In this document: piece by piece, positions 45,428-53,662 of the stretch
How the letters are laid out: each line of letters opens with the position of its first letter
Numbering within the stretch: the first letter of the stretch is position 1
Assembly (NCBI RefSeq): GCF_003952385.1
Contig: NZ_CP034444.1
Coordinates: 124,001 to 188,000, forward strand
DNA length: 64,000 nucleotides
Reading direction: 5' to 3'
Origin: Mesorhizobium sp. M1D.F.Ca.ET.043.01.1.1
GTDB lineage: Bacteria > Pseudomonadota > Alphaproteobacteria > Rhizobiales > Rhizobiaceae
Program-made: the position numbers and the translations under genes
The notes under the pieces: model-generated
What the model saw: only the letters and a program-made list of their open reading frames with translations
Told to the model about the DNA's origin: nothing
Databases searched by the model: none

Positions 45428-46690
45428 TTACAGCGCAGACGTGATCTGCAGCTCGCTGTTGCCGTCGAGGCCGTAGATGTCGTCGCGGAACTGCACGACG
45501 CCGGTACCCGTCGACCATGCCGACAGATAGAGGAAGTGGACCGGCACCGGATTGACGACCTGCACCGGCGTGTTCTCGCCGGTCTTGATCGTCGCCTCGA
45601 AATGCTGACGGTCCCAGCCGGGCGTATCGCGCAGGATCCAGGTGACGAGGTCGCGCACGTTCTGGACGCGCACGCAGCCGGAAGAGTCGAAACGCATCAG
45701 CTTGCCGAACAGGCTCTGTTGCGGCGTGTCGTGCATGTAGACGCCGTCGGGGCTCGGGAAGTTGATCTTGACCGAGGCCATGGCGTTGCCGGCGCCCGGA
45801 TCCTGGCGGAACCGGTATTTCTCGGCATCGTCCGTCGACCAGTCGACGGTCATCGGGTCGACCTCGCTGCCATCCGGCGCGAACAGGCGGATGTGGCTGT
45901 CCTTGAGGTAGTTGGGGTCCTTCCGCATCAGCGGGATGATGTCCTTGCGCACGATCGAGACCGGCGCGTTCCAGTACGGATTGACGATAATCTCGTTGAT
46001 CTTGGAATTCACGATCGGCGTCTGGCGGTCGATCTTGCCGACGATCGCGGTGTGGCGAAGCACGACGCGGTCGTTCTCGACCGCTTCGATCTGCGCTGCC
46101 GGGATATCGACCAGCACATAGCGACTGCCCAGCGTGCCGGCCTTTTCCTTCAGACGCTGCAGATTGGTCTGCAACTGGCCAAGCCGGATCTGCGCCGAGA
46201 CGTTCATCGCCGCATAGGTGTATTTGCCCATGGCGCCGTCGGCCGGCAGGCCGTGGCGGAGTTGGAAGCGCTTGACCGCCGAGTCGACATAGGAATCGAA
46301 GGCCGTCGAAATGCCGGCGCTCTGCGGCAGGTCACCCGAAATCATCAGCCGCTTGCGCAGCGGCACGACGTCCGGATCGTCGACCCCGAGCTGCAATTTC
46401 TTGGTCGCCGGAACCTGTTCCCAGCCGCCCTGGCCGACGATGTTCTGGTACTGCGCCACCGCCTGCTCGGTGAAGGCGACTGTCTGCTGGCTGAAGATCG
46501 GCAGCGTCGAAGCGACCTTGCTGGTGTTGTTGGCACGGGCATCGAACTGATCGTCCCAATTGCCGCGGGTCGAGGACTTCAGGATATCTCCGACCACATC
46601 CTGCGCGCTGGCATGGCCGGCGACGATGGCGGCGGCGAGCGCGGAGGCTCCGGTAAGGAAGAAACGGCGGCTGGTTCTCATGGCAGACAT
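45428..46690 (-). CDS. ldtP: L,D-transpeptidase (LdtP/YcbB-like)
   Basis: A 420-residue periplasmic peptidoglycan cross-linking enzyme. It has a twin-arginine-like signal (TSRRFFLTGASALAAAIVAG), a peptidoglycan-binding domain (about 105-165: VPLRKRLMISGD ... AVKRFQLRHGLPADGAMG), and a YkuD catalytic domain with HDTPQQSLFGKLMRFDSSGC (His320, Cys339). Relatives form 3-3 cross-links or attach outer-membrane proteins to peptidoglycan. In Liberibacter and Sinorhizobium an ldtP gene is activated by the MarR-type regulator LdtR, and an LdtR-like gene lies 0.9 kb upstream here. The symbol rests on that context. Confidence 0.88.
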   Translation of the reverse strand: MSAMRTSRRFFLTGASALAAAIVAGHASAQDVVGDILKSSTRGNWDDQFDARANNTSKVASTLPIFSQQTVAFTEQAVAQYQNIVGQGGWEQVPATKKLQLGVDDPDVVPLRKRLMISGDLPQSAGISTAFDSYVDSAVKRFQLRHGLPADGAMGKYTYAAMNVSAQIRLGQLQTNLQRLKEKAGTLGSRYVLVDIPAAQIEAVENDRVVLRHTAIVGKIDRQTPIVNSKINEIIVNPYWNAPVSIVRKDIIPLMRKDPNYLKDSHIRLFAPDGSEVDPMTVDWSTDDAEKYRFRQDPGAGNAMASVKINFPSPDGVYMHDTPQQSLFGKLMRFDSSGCVRVQNVRDLVTWILRDTPGWDRQHFEATIKTGENTPVQVVNPVPVHFLYLSAWSTGTGVVQFRDDIYGLDGNSELQITSAL

Positions 46691-46988
46691 TCTTTGCTTA
46701 ATCGCTCTCGCTCAATCGCTTGCCGGGCAGCATTGTCCGCACTCTAGGGGTGGCAAACTTAACAATTCGCCAACCATGACCCGCTTCACCGGCTGCCAGA
46801 AACGCGCTGCCGCAACGCAGGTTCCAAGGAGCGCAGGGCATAGGCCCGCAGCATCACCCACATTTCGCATTGCCCGCGATTATGGCGGCAACGTGGCCTT
46901 GGCCCGCGATTTGCTTGCGGCGATGCCATCAAAGAAAAGGGACCGATGCATTTTGGCATCGCAGCCGTTTCGGCAGGTCCGCTTACTC
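46691..46988. other. Intergenic region upstream of the L,D-transpeptidase
   Basis: 298 bp without a supported gene. The AT-rich stretch around 46745-46775 (GGCAAACTTAACAATTCGCC) is the likely promoter area of ldtP. Confidence 0.4.
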
Positions 46989-47441
46989 CTACTTCACCCG
47001 GTTCGGGCACAGGGCTTTGAATTGATCGATTGTATAGTCGTAGCCGGAGGCGCCCGAGCCATCGAGAACCACGTTCTCGTCCGTATCAGTGATCAGAAAG
47101 TCGGTTGCACTGCCGGCGGGGCTGCGTCCTTGGAAGAGCATGTGGGCGCCGTAAAAGTTGGTGAACTTGCCGGCCTTGCAGTCCGCGGTGATTTCCAGAT
47201 GCAACGGCGTGTTCATTTCCCCGGCAATGCAATCCTCGGTCACCTTGCCGACATAGTCGCGGCAAAAGCCAATGGCGTTCTGCCTGGTGTGCTTGGTCAA
47301 TATGCTGGCATGCGCTGTGCCGATGCCGGACTTTTTGACGATCGTGACCTCCATGCCCGCCCTGCTGCCATAGTAGAGCGTCTTGGCGGAAGCCGGCGAA
47401 GCGAGGATGAAAACGGAAATCGCAAGCAGGACGTAGCGCAT
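46989..47441 (-). CDS. Exported protein of unknown function
   Basis: A 150-residue protein with a signal peptide (MRYVLLAISVFILASPASA-K). The mature part begins TLYYGSRAGMEVTIVKKSGI and has five cysteines (GFCRDY, EDCIAG, ADCKAG, ALCPNR among them), so disulfides are likely. I do not recognise the family. It lies between ldtR and ldtP on the same strand, with 193 bp separating it from ldtR. A role in the envelope is inferred from the signal peptide and neighbours only. Confidence 0.65.
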   Translation of the reverse strand: MRYVLLAISVFILASPASAKTLYYGSRAGMEVTIVKKSGIGTAHASILTKHTRQNAIGFCRDYVGKVTEDCIAGEMNTPLHLEITADCKAGKFTNFYGAHMLFQGRSPAGSATDFLITDTDENVVLDGSGASGYDYTIDQFKALCPNRVK

Positions 47442-47634
47442 GAAGCTCTCCCCTTTGGCCGGAGAGCTTCCACGCGCTCTGCCCGGCGGTCAAGCGCCCC
47501 ACTGTAGCCCGCATTCGCAGCTGCAGCCCCGCATCCGCAAAAGAAAAGGGCCGGCACCTTTCGGCACCAGCCCCTGCTCTTTCCCTCGGGTCACGCTTCT
47601 TCGGCGCGCTCGATATCTCAGATTTCGAATGCGC

Positions 47635-48150
47635 TCACATCCGGTACGCGATGGTATCGTTCCAGAAGCGGTCGAGGCGCTGCAGGGCCCGGTTCATCTG
47701 CTTGAACTCGTCGGTGTTGATGCCGCCGACCGCCTCGATCGAGCCGACATGGCGCTCGTAGAGGCCGGCGACGACGTCGGCCACCTCGTTGCCCTTCGGC
47801 GTCAGCGAGACGCGGACCGAGCGGCGATCGATGCGCGAGCGCTGGTGGTTGATGAAGCCGAGGTCGACCAGCTTCTTCAGGTTATAGGAAACATTCGAGC
47901 CGAGATAATAACCACGCGAGCGCAGCTCGCCGGCGGTCAGCTCCGAATTGCCGATGTTGAACAGCAGCAGCGCCTGGATGGCGTTGATGTCGGAGCGGCC
48001 ATTGCGGTCGAACTCGTCCTTGATCACGTCAAGCAGACGGCGGTGCAGGCGCTCCACCAGCTGCAGCGATTCCATGTACAGCGAACGGATCGCCTCGCGG
48101 CGGTCGTCGGATACGTTGGCGGTCTTCGCCGCCGGACGCGAATTGATCAT
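47635..48150 (-). CDS. ldtR: MarR-family regulator LdtR
   Basis: A 171-residue winged-helix regulator. The MarR core is clear: LYMESLQLVERLHRRLLDVI, NAIQALLLFNIGNSELTAGE, LRSRGYYLGSNVSYNLKKLV, and the wing SRIDRRSVRVSLTPKGNEV. It closely follows the plan of LdtR, described in Liberibacter and Sinorhizobium as an activator of L,D-transpeptidase genes and osmotic tolerance that responds to small molecules. Its place beside ldtP and a DUF6163-type gene supports this. GAGAGG precedes the start. Confidence 0.85.
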   Translation of the reverse strand: MINSRPAAKTANVSDDRREAIRSLYMESLQLVERLHRRLLDVIKDEFDRNGRSDINAIQALLLFNIGNSELTAGELRSRGYYLGSNVSYNLKKLVDLGFINHQRSRIDRRSVRVSLTPKGNEVADVVAGLYERHVGSIEAVGGINTDEFKQMNRALQRLDRFWNDTIAYRM

Positions 48151-48212
48151 TGTCTTTTGCCTCTCGTTTGTCGCCCGGTGATTTTTTGTTCTTCACCTTG
48201 ATCGCGACACTA

Positions 48213-48233
48213 TCGAATACTCATAAAATTCGA
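48213..48233. promoter_or_regulatory. Candidate operator TCGAAT-N9-ATTCGA upstream of ldtR
   Basis: A perfect 6-bp inverted repeat 63-83 bp upstream of the ldtR start, in an AT-rich tract. Its length and symmetry suit a MarR dimer, so it may be an autoregulatory LdtR site. I did not find an identical copy upstream of ldtP. Confidence 0.35.
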
Positions 48234-48447
48234 CTTAAACGCCAGGGCTAACAAGAGCTTACCGGTAAGAGGTTTCGAAAGAGGCTTAACGAACGGTCAC
48301 GCGAGCAAGAACAATTAACCTAAAGATTTAGCCAACGGTTTTGGGGCAAATCGCTGCCCTGGAATCTAGGTTCCCGGAGCCATCTGGCAACCCAAGCGAG
48401 TCGCCCTGAAGGCAGCCTCAGGCGATGCGCTTTGGGTGTTTGATCTG
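48234..48447. other. Intergenic AT-rich stretch upstream of ldtR
   Basis: No gene is seen. Together with 48151-48233 it forms the ldtR promoter region. A short palindrome, CTTACCGGTAAG, lies at about 48256. Confidence 0.4.
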
Positions 48448-48496
48448 ATGCATGTCGTTCTCCCGAAACCGCTGCCCACTTTCGGGCGACATGCAT
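48448..48496. repeat. Rhizobial intergenic palindrome ATGCATGTCG...CGACATGCAT
   Basis: Perfect 10-bp arms at 48448-48457 and 48487-48496 enclose TTCTCCCGAAACCGCTGCCC and flanking bases. It abuts the stop codon of the membrane-protein gene and probably forms a stable hairpin in its mRNA. Elements of this kind are dispersed in Mesorhizobium. Confidence 0.7.
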
Positions 48497-48918
48497 TACT
48501 GCCTGAGCCGCCGCTTCTGCAGCCAGATGACCACCCGGAAGATGATGTAGAGCAGCGCCACGCAGGCATGCGAGATGACGATCAGCAGCCGATGGCCGAA
48601 GAGGTTGGGAAAGCCGGCATACATGACGGTCTCGGTCGCCGCGCAGATGAACCAGATCACCGGCCCCCACGAGGCAAGCATCCACAAGCCGGCGGCAGCG
48701 AACGGAAAGAAGACGGCAAGCGTGGCCGCGGCTACCTGCCAATGCACCGGCATCAGGTCGAAGCGCCAGAGCTCGCCCGGATAGATGCCGATCAGCCGGA
48801 TCCAGTAGAGGATGCCGAAGAGCAGGCAATAGCCGGCAATCACGCGCTGGAACCAGGCGAAGATGACCTCGGTGGTCGAGGGCTGCAGCACCACGCGCCT
48901 GGAGGTCACCTCGCTCAC
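48496..48918 (-). CDS. Small integral membrane protein (DUF6163-like)
   Basis: A 140-residue protein with four hydrophobic helices (WFQRVIAGYCLLFGILYWIR, VAAATLAVFFPFAAAGLWML, VIWFICAATETVMYAG, and LIVISHACVALLYIIFRVVI). It begins at a GTG (48918) that overlaps the upstream stop as GTGA. It is similar to the conserved small membrane protein found beside ldtR in Hyphomicrobiales. No enzymatic motif is seen. Coupling to the enoyl-CoA hydratase gene is positional. Confidence 0.7.
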   Translation of the reverse strand: MSEVTSRRVVLQPSTTEVIFAWFQRVIAGYCLLFGILYWIRLIGIYPGELWRFDLMPVHWQVAAATLAVFFPFAAAGLWMLASWGPVIWFICAATETVMYAGFPNLFGHRLLIVISHACVALLYIIFRVVIWLQKRRLRQ

Positions 48919-49958
48919 AGATCGAGCTCCCCTGCCCCGAGCGGCGCGAAATAGGCGTCGACATCGGCGGCGCTCACCGCTTCGAGGCTTGCCGGGCGCC
49001 ACTCCGGCTTCGAGCCCTTATCGATGATGGCAGCGCGGATGCCTTCGTAGAAGTCGTGGCCGGCAAGCATCCGGTTGAGGATGCGGAACTCCATCTTCAT
49101 GCACTCGTCCATCGACAGCGTCAGCCCGGCGCTGATCTCGCGCCAGGCGACGTTGAGGCTGGTCGGCGAACGCGTCCTGATCGTCGCCAGCGTCTTGGCG
49201 GCGAAGGCGTCGGTGGCGGCAGCCTCCTCGAGGCTGGCGATGATGCCGGTCAGCGAGGTTTTCGAAAAATGGCGGGCAATCGCTTCCAGATCCTGCCGCT
49301 CCGTCTCGCGCTTTGCCGGCGTGAAAAAGCCGCGCAGTTCCTCACCCGGATCTCCCGATGCCGCCAACTCGTCAAGCAGGCCGGCCTGGTCCTCGGCCTT
49401 GATGGTGTGCGTGGCGAGGCCCGACCACAGCGCATCGCCATGGCGTATGCGGTTTCCCGTCAGCGCCAGATACATGCCGAAACTGCCGCCGAGATCGGGC
49501 AGCAAATGGCTGGCGCCGACATCCGGGAAGAAGCCGATGCCGACTTCAGGCATGGCGAACTGCGCTTTCTCCGTCAGCACGCGGTGTGAGCCGTGGAAGG
49601 AGATGCCGACGCCGCCGCCCATCACGATGCCGTCGATCAATGCGACATAGGGTTTCCTGAAGCGCGCGATGCGGGCGTTGAGGCGGTACTCGTCGGCGAA
49701 GAAGTCGACCGGCGGCTTGCCGGCGCGGCCGGCCTCGTAGATGTGCAGGATGTCGCCGCCGGCGGAAAACGCCCTGCCCTCGGCCTTGACGACGACAACG
49801 GCGACGCCGGCATCGCCCTCCCAGGCATCGAGCGCCTTGCCGAGCGCCCTGACCATGCGATGGGTGACGGCATTGAGCGCCTGCGGCCGCGTCAGCGTGA
49901 CGACGCCCGCCTTGCCCAACCGCTCGAAGCGAATCTCGTCGCCTCCGCCAAAATCCAT
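48915..49958 (-). CDS. Enoyl-CoA hydratase/isomerase family; 3-hydroxyisobutyryl-CoA hydrolase-like
   Basis: A 347-residue crotonase-fold protein. The N-terminal core has LTRPQALNAVTHRMV, the oxyanion-hole motifs EGRAFSAGGDI and DGIVMGGGVGISFHGSHRVL, and PEVGIGFFPDVGASHLL. The long C-terminal part ending with FYEGIRAAIIDKGSKPEWRP is typical of 3-hydroxyisobutyryl-CoA hydrolases of valine breakdown and separates it from short enoyl-CoA hydratases. The ATG at 49958 is preferred to a GTG one codon earlier. Exact activity is inferred. Confidence 0.85.
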   Translation of the reverse strand: MDFGGGDEIRFERLGKAGVVTLTRPQALNAVTHRMVRALGKALDAWEGDAGVAVVVVKAEGRAFSAGGDILHIYEAGRAGKPPVDFFADEYRLNARIARFRKPYVALIDGIVMGGGVGISFHGSHRVLTEKAQFAMPEVGIGFFPDVGASHLLPDLGGSFGMYLALTGNRIRHGDALWSGLATHTIKAEDQAGLLDELAASGDPGEELRGFFTPAKRETERQDLEAIARHFSKTSLTGIIASLEEAAATDAFAAKTLATIRTRSPTSLNVAWREISAGLTLSMDECMKMEFRILNRMLAGHDFYEGIRAAIIDKGSKPEWRPASLEAVSAADVDAYFAPLGAGELDL

Positions 49959-50055
49959 CACCGCAGAATCCTTCTTCCCGCCCTTCCAGGGGGACTGAAG
50001 TGCTAAGCGGCGACCGGGCGAACGTCAATTGTCGAGTACCCTTTTGCGGCGGGCA

Positions 50056-50604
50056 CTACCAGACGAAGGGGATGAGCGCGTTGGTTCGACGCGCATAGTC
50101 CGGGAATTCATCGGGAAACTGACGCGCCAGGAGCCGATCCTCGGCGCCGACGCGCCAGATGAAGATTGCCCCCAGCAGGACGAGGAGAAAGACGAATGGC
50201 CCGCCAACCGCGATCGCCGAGCCGATGCATGCGAGCAGGCCGCCCGTATACATGGGATGGCGCAGCAGGCGGTATGGGCCGGACGTCACCAGCTCATGGT
50301 CCTGCTTGGCGGAAACGGTCTGGCTCCAGTTGCGGCCGAGGATCTGCCGCGCCCAGACCAGCAGCGCCATGCCGGCAACCGCCAGAACGGCGCCGATGCT
50401 GCTCAGGACGGGGTTGACGGGTGCGAAATTGACGAAGGCAAACAATGGCAGGCGCGGCAGCAGGAAAGCCGCGATCATGGCAAACATCAGTCCGAAACTC
50501 TGCAGCAGATGCGGTTCCGTATCGGGTTTCACACCAATCGCCTGAACAGTCAGATAGACAATCAGCAGCAGCCAGGCGGCGTAGATGAACCAGATGAAAG
50601 CCAT
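50056..50604 (-). CDS. Isoprenylcysteine carboxyl methyltransferase-like membrane protein
   Basis: A 182-residue protein with four or five membrane helices. The ICMT/PEMT-type signature is at the C-terminus: ELVTSGPYRLLRHPMYTGGL, then a hydrophobic stretch and DRLLARQFPDEFPDYARRTN. The family binds SAM at the RHPxYxG loop and methylates small or lipid substrates. Prenylated proteins are unlikely in bacteria, so the substrate is open. ATG 50604 (MAFIWFIYAAW) has AAAGG upstream and begins the first helix. Confidence 0.82.
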   Translation of the reverse strand: MAFIWFIYAAWLLLIVYLTVQAIGVKPDTEPHLLQSFGLMFAMIAAFLLPRLPLFAFVNFAPVNPVLSSIGAVLAVAGMALLVWARQILGRNWSQTVSAKQDHELVTSGPYRLLRHPMYTGGLLACIGSAIAVGGPFVFLLVLLGAIFIWRVGAEDRLLARQFPDEFPDYARRTNALIPFVW

Positions 50605-50692
50605 GCCTTTGTCCCAAGTTAGCCGGCAACCAGTTATGGCCGCCATCCGCGCCCGGTGCTAGAAATGGCCTCTTCGAACCAACCGGCAAGAC

Positions 50693-51514
50693 ATGTCAGG
50701 ATTTTCTCGTCTCGCAGCCAGTTTTATCGGCCTGTTCGCCATCTGCCTCGTCTCTCGCGTCGCCATGGCTGCGACCACCGCCGAGCTCTACCAGGCGCAG
50801 ACCATCGTCACCGGCACCGGCGAACCGAACCGGCAGATCGGCTTCAAGGATTGCCTGGACAAGGTGCTGGTCAAGGTCTCCGGCGACCAGCGGCTGACGC
50901 AGAAGCCGGAGATGCTGGCGCTGCGTGGCAAGGCGGCCGACTTCGTCCAATCCTTCCGCTACCACGACCGGCTGGAAGGCATTCCGGTCCATGACGAGCA
51001 AGGCACGCATGACAGGCCGCACGATCTCACCTGCCTCTACAAGCCCGCCGTGATCGACAAGCTCCTGGCGCAGCTCGGCAGCAAGCCCTGGCACGGCGAG
51101 CGGCCGACGCTCGCCGTCCTGCTCACGGCCGAGCAAGGCGCGAGGCATTTCGTGCTGACGGCCGACGAGGATCGCGGCGAGACGATGCGCGAGTCCTTCG
51201 GCAATGCCACCGCGCCGATGCTGATGCGCGTCACCTTTCCAAAGGCCGCTCAGCTTGCCGGGCTCAATGAAAAGGGGTTGCGAGCCGCCGAGATGGCAAA
51301 GCTCGACCGGCTTGCAAAGGGAACTGGCGCCAGCAAGACGCTAGCCGGCAGCATCGTGTGGAGCGACAAGGACCTCGGCTGGATCGCCGACTGGCGGCTG
51401 GCCGATCGCGGCAAGACCTATCAATGGCAAGTCCGCGGCGTCAGCTTCGACGAGGCCTTTCGCGTGGCTGTGAGGGGTGCGGCGCAAATTCTATCGGGGA
51501 ATGGTCAGCCGTAA
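50693..51514 (+). CDS. DUF2066 domain-containing exported protein
   Basis: A 273-residue protein with a signal peptide (FSRLAASFIGLFAICLVSRV, cut near AMA-ATT). The DUF2066 part begins with YQAQTIVTGTGEPNRQIGFK and KVLVKVSGDQRL, continues to VIDKLLAQLGSKPWHGERPT, and ends with a domain of alternating strands (KTLAGSIVWSDKDLGWIADW). The family is unstudied. It lies upstream of hemB in the same direction, separated by 149 bp with a repeat, so co-transcription is uncertain. Confidence 0.82.
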   Translation: MSGFSRLAASFIGLFAICLVSRVAMAATTAELYQAQTIVTGTGEPNRQIGFKDCLDKVLVKVSGDQRLTQKPEMLALRGKAADFVQSFRYHDRLEGIPVHDEQGTHDRPHDLTCLYKPAVIDKLLAQLGSKPWHGERPTLAVLLTAEQGARHFVLTADEDRGETMRESFGNATAPMLMRVTFPKAAQLAGLNEKGLRAAEMAKLDRLAKGTGASKTLAGSIVWSDKDLGWIADWRLADRGKTYQWQVRGVSFDEAFRVAVRGAAQILSGNGQP

Positions 51515-51538
51515 CTATCGGAAACGTATGGCGGGACA

Positions 51539-51585
51539 GCGCCCCCCTTGCCCTGCCGGACCACAAGGGGGAGATTGGCAGCTTC
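51539..51585. repeat. Mesorhizobium-type intergenic repeat, second copy
   Basis: GC-rich sequence with CCCCCCTTGCCCTGCCGGAC and a broken hairpin ending GGGGGAGATTGGCAGCTTC. It is related to 33941-33999 but has lost part of the left arm. Confidence 0.55.
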
Positions 51586-51663
51586 GACCTTGGCACAATC
51601 GTGTCGCATTGGTCAGCGGCAGGGCCGCGTGGTAGAAGCCGGAACCAAAAGAGAGTTTTGGCG

Positions 51664-52695
51664 ATGAACAGAATCACCCCCGCGAAACCCGCAGGCGCGC
51701 GCAGCGTTGACGAGATCACCGGCAGCCGGCGGCTGAGGCGCATGCGCAAGGCCGACTGGTCGCGCCGGCTGGTGCAGGAGAACCAGCTCTCGGTGAACGA
51801 CCTGATCTGGCCGATCTTCGTCGTCGACGGCAAAAATGTGCGCGAGCCGATCGCCGCCATGCCGGACGTCTATCGCCTCTCCGTCGATCTCGCGGTCAAA
51901 GAGGCGGAGCGAGCCGCCAAGCTCGGCATCCCCGCTATCGCCACTTTCCCAAATGTCGAGCTTTCGCTGCGCGACGAGACCGGGTCGCACATCCTCGACC
52001 CGGAAAACATCATCAACCGCGCCACGCGCGCCATCAAGGACGCGGTGCCGGAGATCGGCATCATCACCGACGCCGCGCTCGATCCGTTCACCAGCCACGG
52101 CCACGACGGTATCTTGCGCGACGGCATCATCGTCAACGACCAGACGGTGGAGCAGGTGGCGGCGGCGGCCGTCATCCAGGCAGCGGCGGGCGCCGACATC
52201 ATCGCGCCGTCCGACATGATGGACGGCCGCATCGGCGCAATCCGCGACGCGCTCGACGCCAACGGTTTCCAGGACGTGGCGATCATGTCCTACGCGACGA
52301 AATTCGCCTCTGCCTTCTACGGTCCCTATCGCGAGGCGGTGGGCACCGCCGGCCTCCTCAAGGGCGACAAGAAGACCTACTATATCGACCACGCCAATTC
52401 CGACGAAGCCGTACGCGAAGCGGAGCAGGACCTCGCCGAAGGCGCCGACATGCTGATGGTGAAGCCGGGTCTGCCCTATCTCGACATCATCCGCCGGCTG
52501 AAGGACGAACTGCAGATGCCCACCTTCGCCTACCAGGTGTCGGGCGAATATTCGATGATCAAGGCAGCGGCCGCCAATGGCTGGATCGACGGCGAGAAGG
52601 CGATGCTGGAATCGCTTCTCGCCTTAAAACGCGCCGGCTGCGACGGCATTCTCACCTATTTCGCGCCGACCGTGGCGGAGATGCTGAGGGGCTAG
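51664..52695 (+). CDS. hemB: Porphobilinogen synthase (delta-aminolevulinic acid dehydratase)
   Basis: A 343-residue enzyme that condenses two 5-aminolevulinate molecules in heme synthesis. Landmarks are RLRRMRKADWSRRLVQENQL, VNDLIWPIFVVDGKN, and the two Schiff-base lysine regions MSYATKFASAFYGPYREA and MLMVKPGLPYLDIIRRLK. The metal-site segment ITDAALDPFTSHGHDG lacks the three cysteines of the zinc-dependent type, which points to the Mg2+-dependent class usual in Alphaproteobacteria. ATG 51664 is chosen because the upstream in-frame sequence overlaps DUF2066. Confidence 0.95.
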   Translation: MNRITPAKPAGARSVDEITGSRRLRRMRKADWSRRLVQENQLSVNDLIWPIFVVDGKNVREPIAAMPDVYRLSVDLAVKEAERAAKLGIPAIATFPNVELSLRDETGSHILDPENIINRATRAIKDAVPEIGIITDAALDPFTSHGHDGILRDGIIVNDQTVEQVAAAAVIQAAAGADIIAPSDMMDGRIGAIRDALDANGFQDVAIMSYATKFASAFYGPYREAVGTAGLLKGDKKTYYIDHANSDEAVREAEQDLAEGADMLMVKPGLPYLDIIRRLKDELQMPTFAYQVSGEYSMIKAAAANGWIDGEKAMLESLLALKRAGCDGILTYFAPTVAEMLRG

Positions 52696-52770
52696 GCCCT
52701 CCTCCAATACCTTGCTGCATAACCGGGCGCCGGTTCGGCGGCGAGTTGGTTTTGCTCGCCCCCAGAAATT

Positions 52771-52834
52771 ACTGCTTGCAATCCGCAATCGGTTCAGCTA
52801 TCCCATAACCACTTGCAAATTACAACCGGTTCAG
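52771..52834 (+). promoter_or_regulatory. Two imperfect 27-bp direct repeats upstream of the DHFR-like gene
   Basis: Units at 52771-52797 and 52808-52834 share CTTGCAA and CGGTTCAG blocks (20 of 27 positions identical). The second ends directly before the GGAGG ribosome-binding site. This arrangement suggests an operator whose regulator would block both promoter and translation start. No regulator gene adjoins it. Confidence 0.5.
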
Positions 52835-52843
52835 GAGGCAATG

Positions 52844-53491
52844 ATGTCCAAGCTGTGTGTCAACGCTTTCACCTTGGCGCTCGACGGCTACGGCGCCGGT
52901 CCTGATCAAACTCTCGAAAACCCGCTCGGCGTCGGCGGCGAAGGTCTGCATAAGTGGCTGATCGACACCCGCACCTTTCGCGAGATGGTAATCGGCGTGG
53001 ACGGCGGCACCACCGACATCGATGACAGCTTCGCCGCGCGCAGCTTCGAGAATGTCGGCGCCTGGATCCTCGGCCGCAACATGTTCGGGCCAATCCGCGG
53101 CGAATGGCCCGACGAGAACTGGAAAGGCTGGTGGGGCGACAACCCGCCCTACCACGTCCCGACCTTCGTACTGACCCATTACAAGCGCGATCCAATAGTC
53201 ATGGATGGCGGCACGACGTTCTATTTCGTCACCGACGGCATCCATTCGGCGCTCGAACAGGCGAAGGCGGCGGCAAACGGAAAGGATGTGCGCGTCGGCG
53301 GCGGCGTTTCCACCATCCGGCAATATCTCCAGGAGAAGCTGATCGACGAGATGCATCTCGCGATCTCGCCAATCCTGCTCGGCTCCGGCGAGCACCTTTT
53401 CGCAGGCCTCGATATGTTGAAGCTCGGCTACCGCTGCACCAGCCAGGTCGCGACGGCAAACGCCACGCATGTGACGATCGGGCGGGCGTAG
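52844..53491 (+). CDS. Dihydrofolate reductase-family protein (RibD C-terminal-like)
   Basis: A 215-residue reductase-fold protein starting MSKLCVNAFTLALDGYGAGP. The family marks are AWILGRNMFGPIRGEWPDEN, the FVLTHYKRDPIVMDGGTTF strand, GGGVSTIRQYLQEKLIDEMH, and SPILLGSGEHLFAGLD. It resembles the YwjB/YyaP-like group, which has an NADPH site but no known substrate. GGAGG five bases upstream fixes the start at 52844. It is preceded by paired direct repeats that look like an operator. Confidence 0.85.
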   Translation: MSKLCVNAFTLALDGYGAGPDQTLENPLGVGGEGLHKWLIDTRTFREMVIGVDGGTTDIDDSFAARSFENVGAWILGRNMFGPIRGEWPDENWKGWWGDNPPYHVPTFVLTHYKRDPIVMDGGTTFYFVTDGIHSALEQAKAAANGKDVRVGGGVSTIRQYLQEKLIDEMHLAISPILLGSGEHLFAGLDMLKLGYRCTSQVATANATHVTIGRA

Positions 53492-53498
53492 CGCCCTC

Positions 53499-53554
53499 TC
53501 CTTCTCCCCTTGTGGGAGAAGGTGGCCGAGCGAAGCTCGGCCGGATGAGGGGTG
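53499..53554. repeat. Rhizobial repeat (CTTCTCCCCTTGTGGGAGAAGG type), left copy
   Basis: This copy contains the short palindrome TTCTCCC/GGGAGAA and GGCCGAGCGAAGCTCGGCC. It pairs in inverted orientation with 53603-53655. Confidence 0.8.
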
Positions 53555-53602
53555 CTCCAGCTTGGCAACACCCTTCAAATCCCGCCGCCTCATTTCTTCC
53601 AA

Positions 53603-53655
53603 CACCCCTCATCCGTCGCCTTCGGCGACACCTTCTCCCACAAGGGGAGAAGGAG
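53603..53655. repeat. Rhizobial repeat, right copy in inverted orientation
   Basis: Inverted copy of 53499-53554 with a different inner loop (GTCGCCTTCGGCGAC). The two lie 48 bp apart between the convergent DHFR-like and ppk2 genes and can form a long hairpin that would stop transcription from both sides. Confidence 0.8.
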
Positions 53656-53662
53656 GGGTGCC

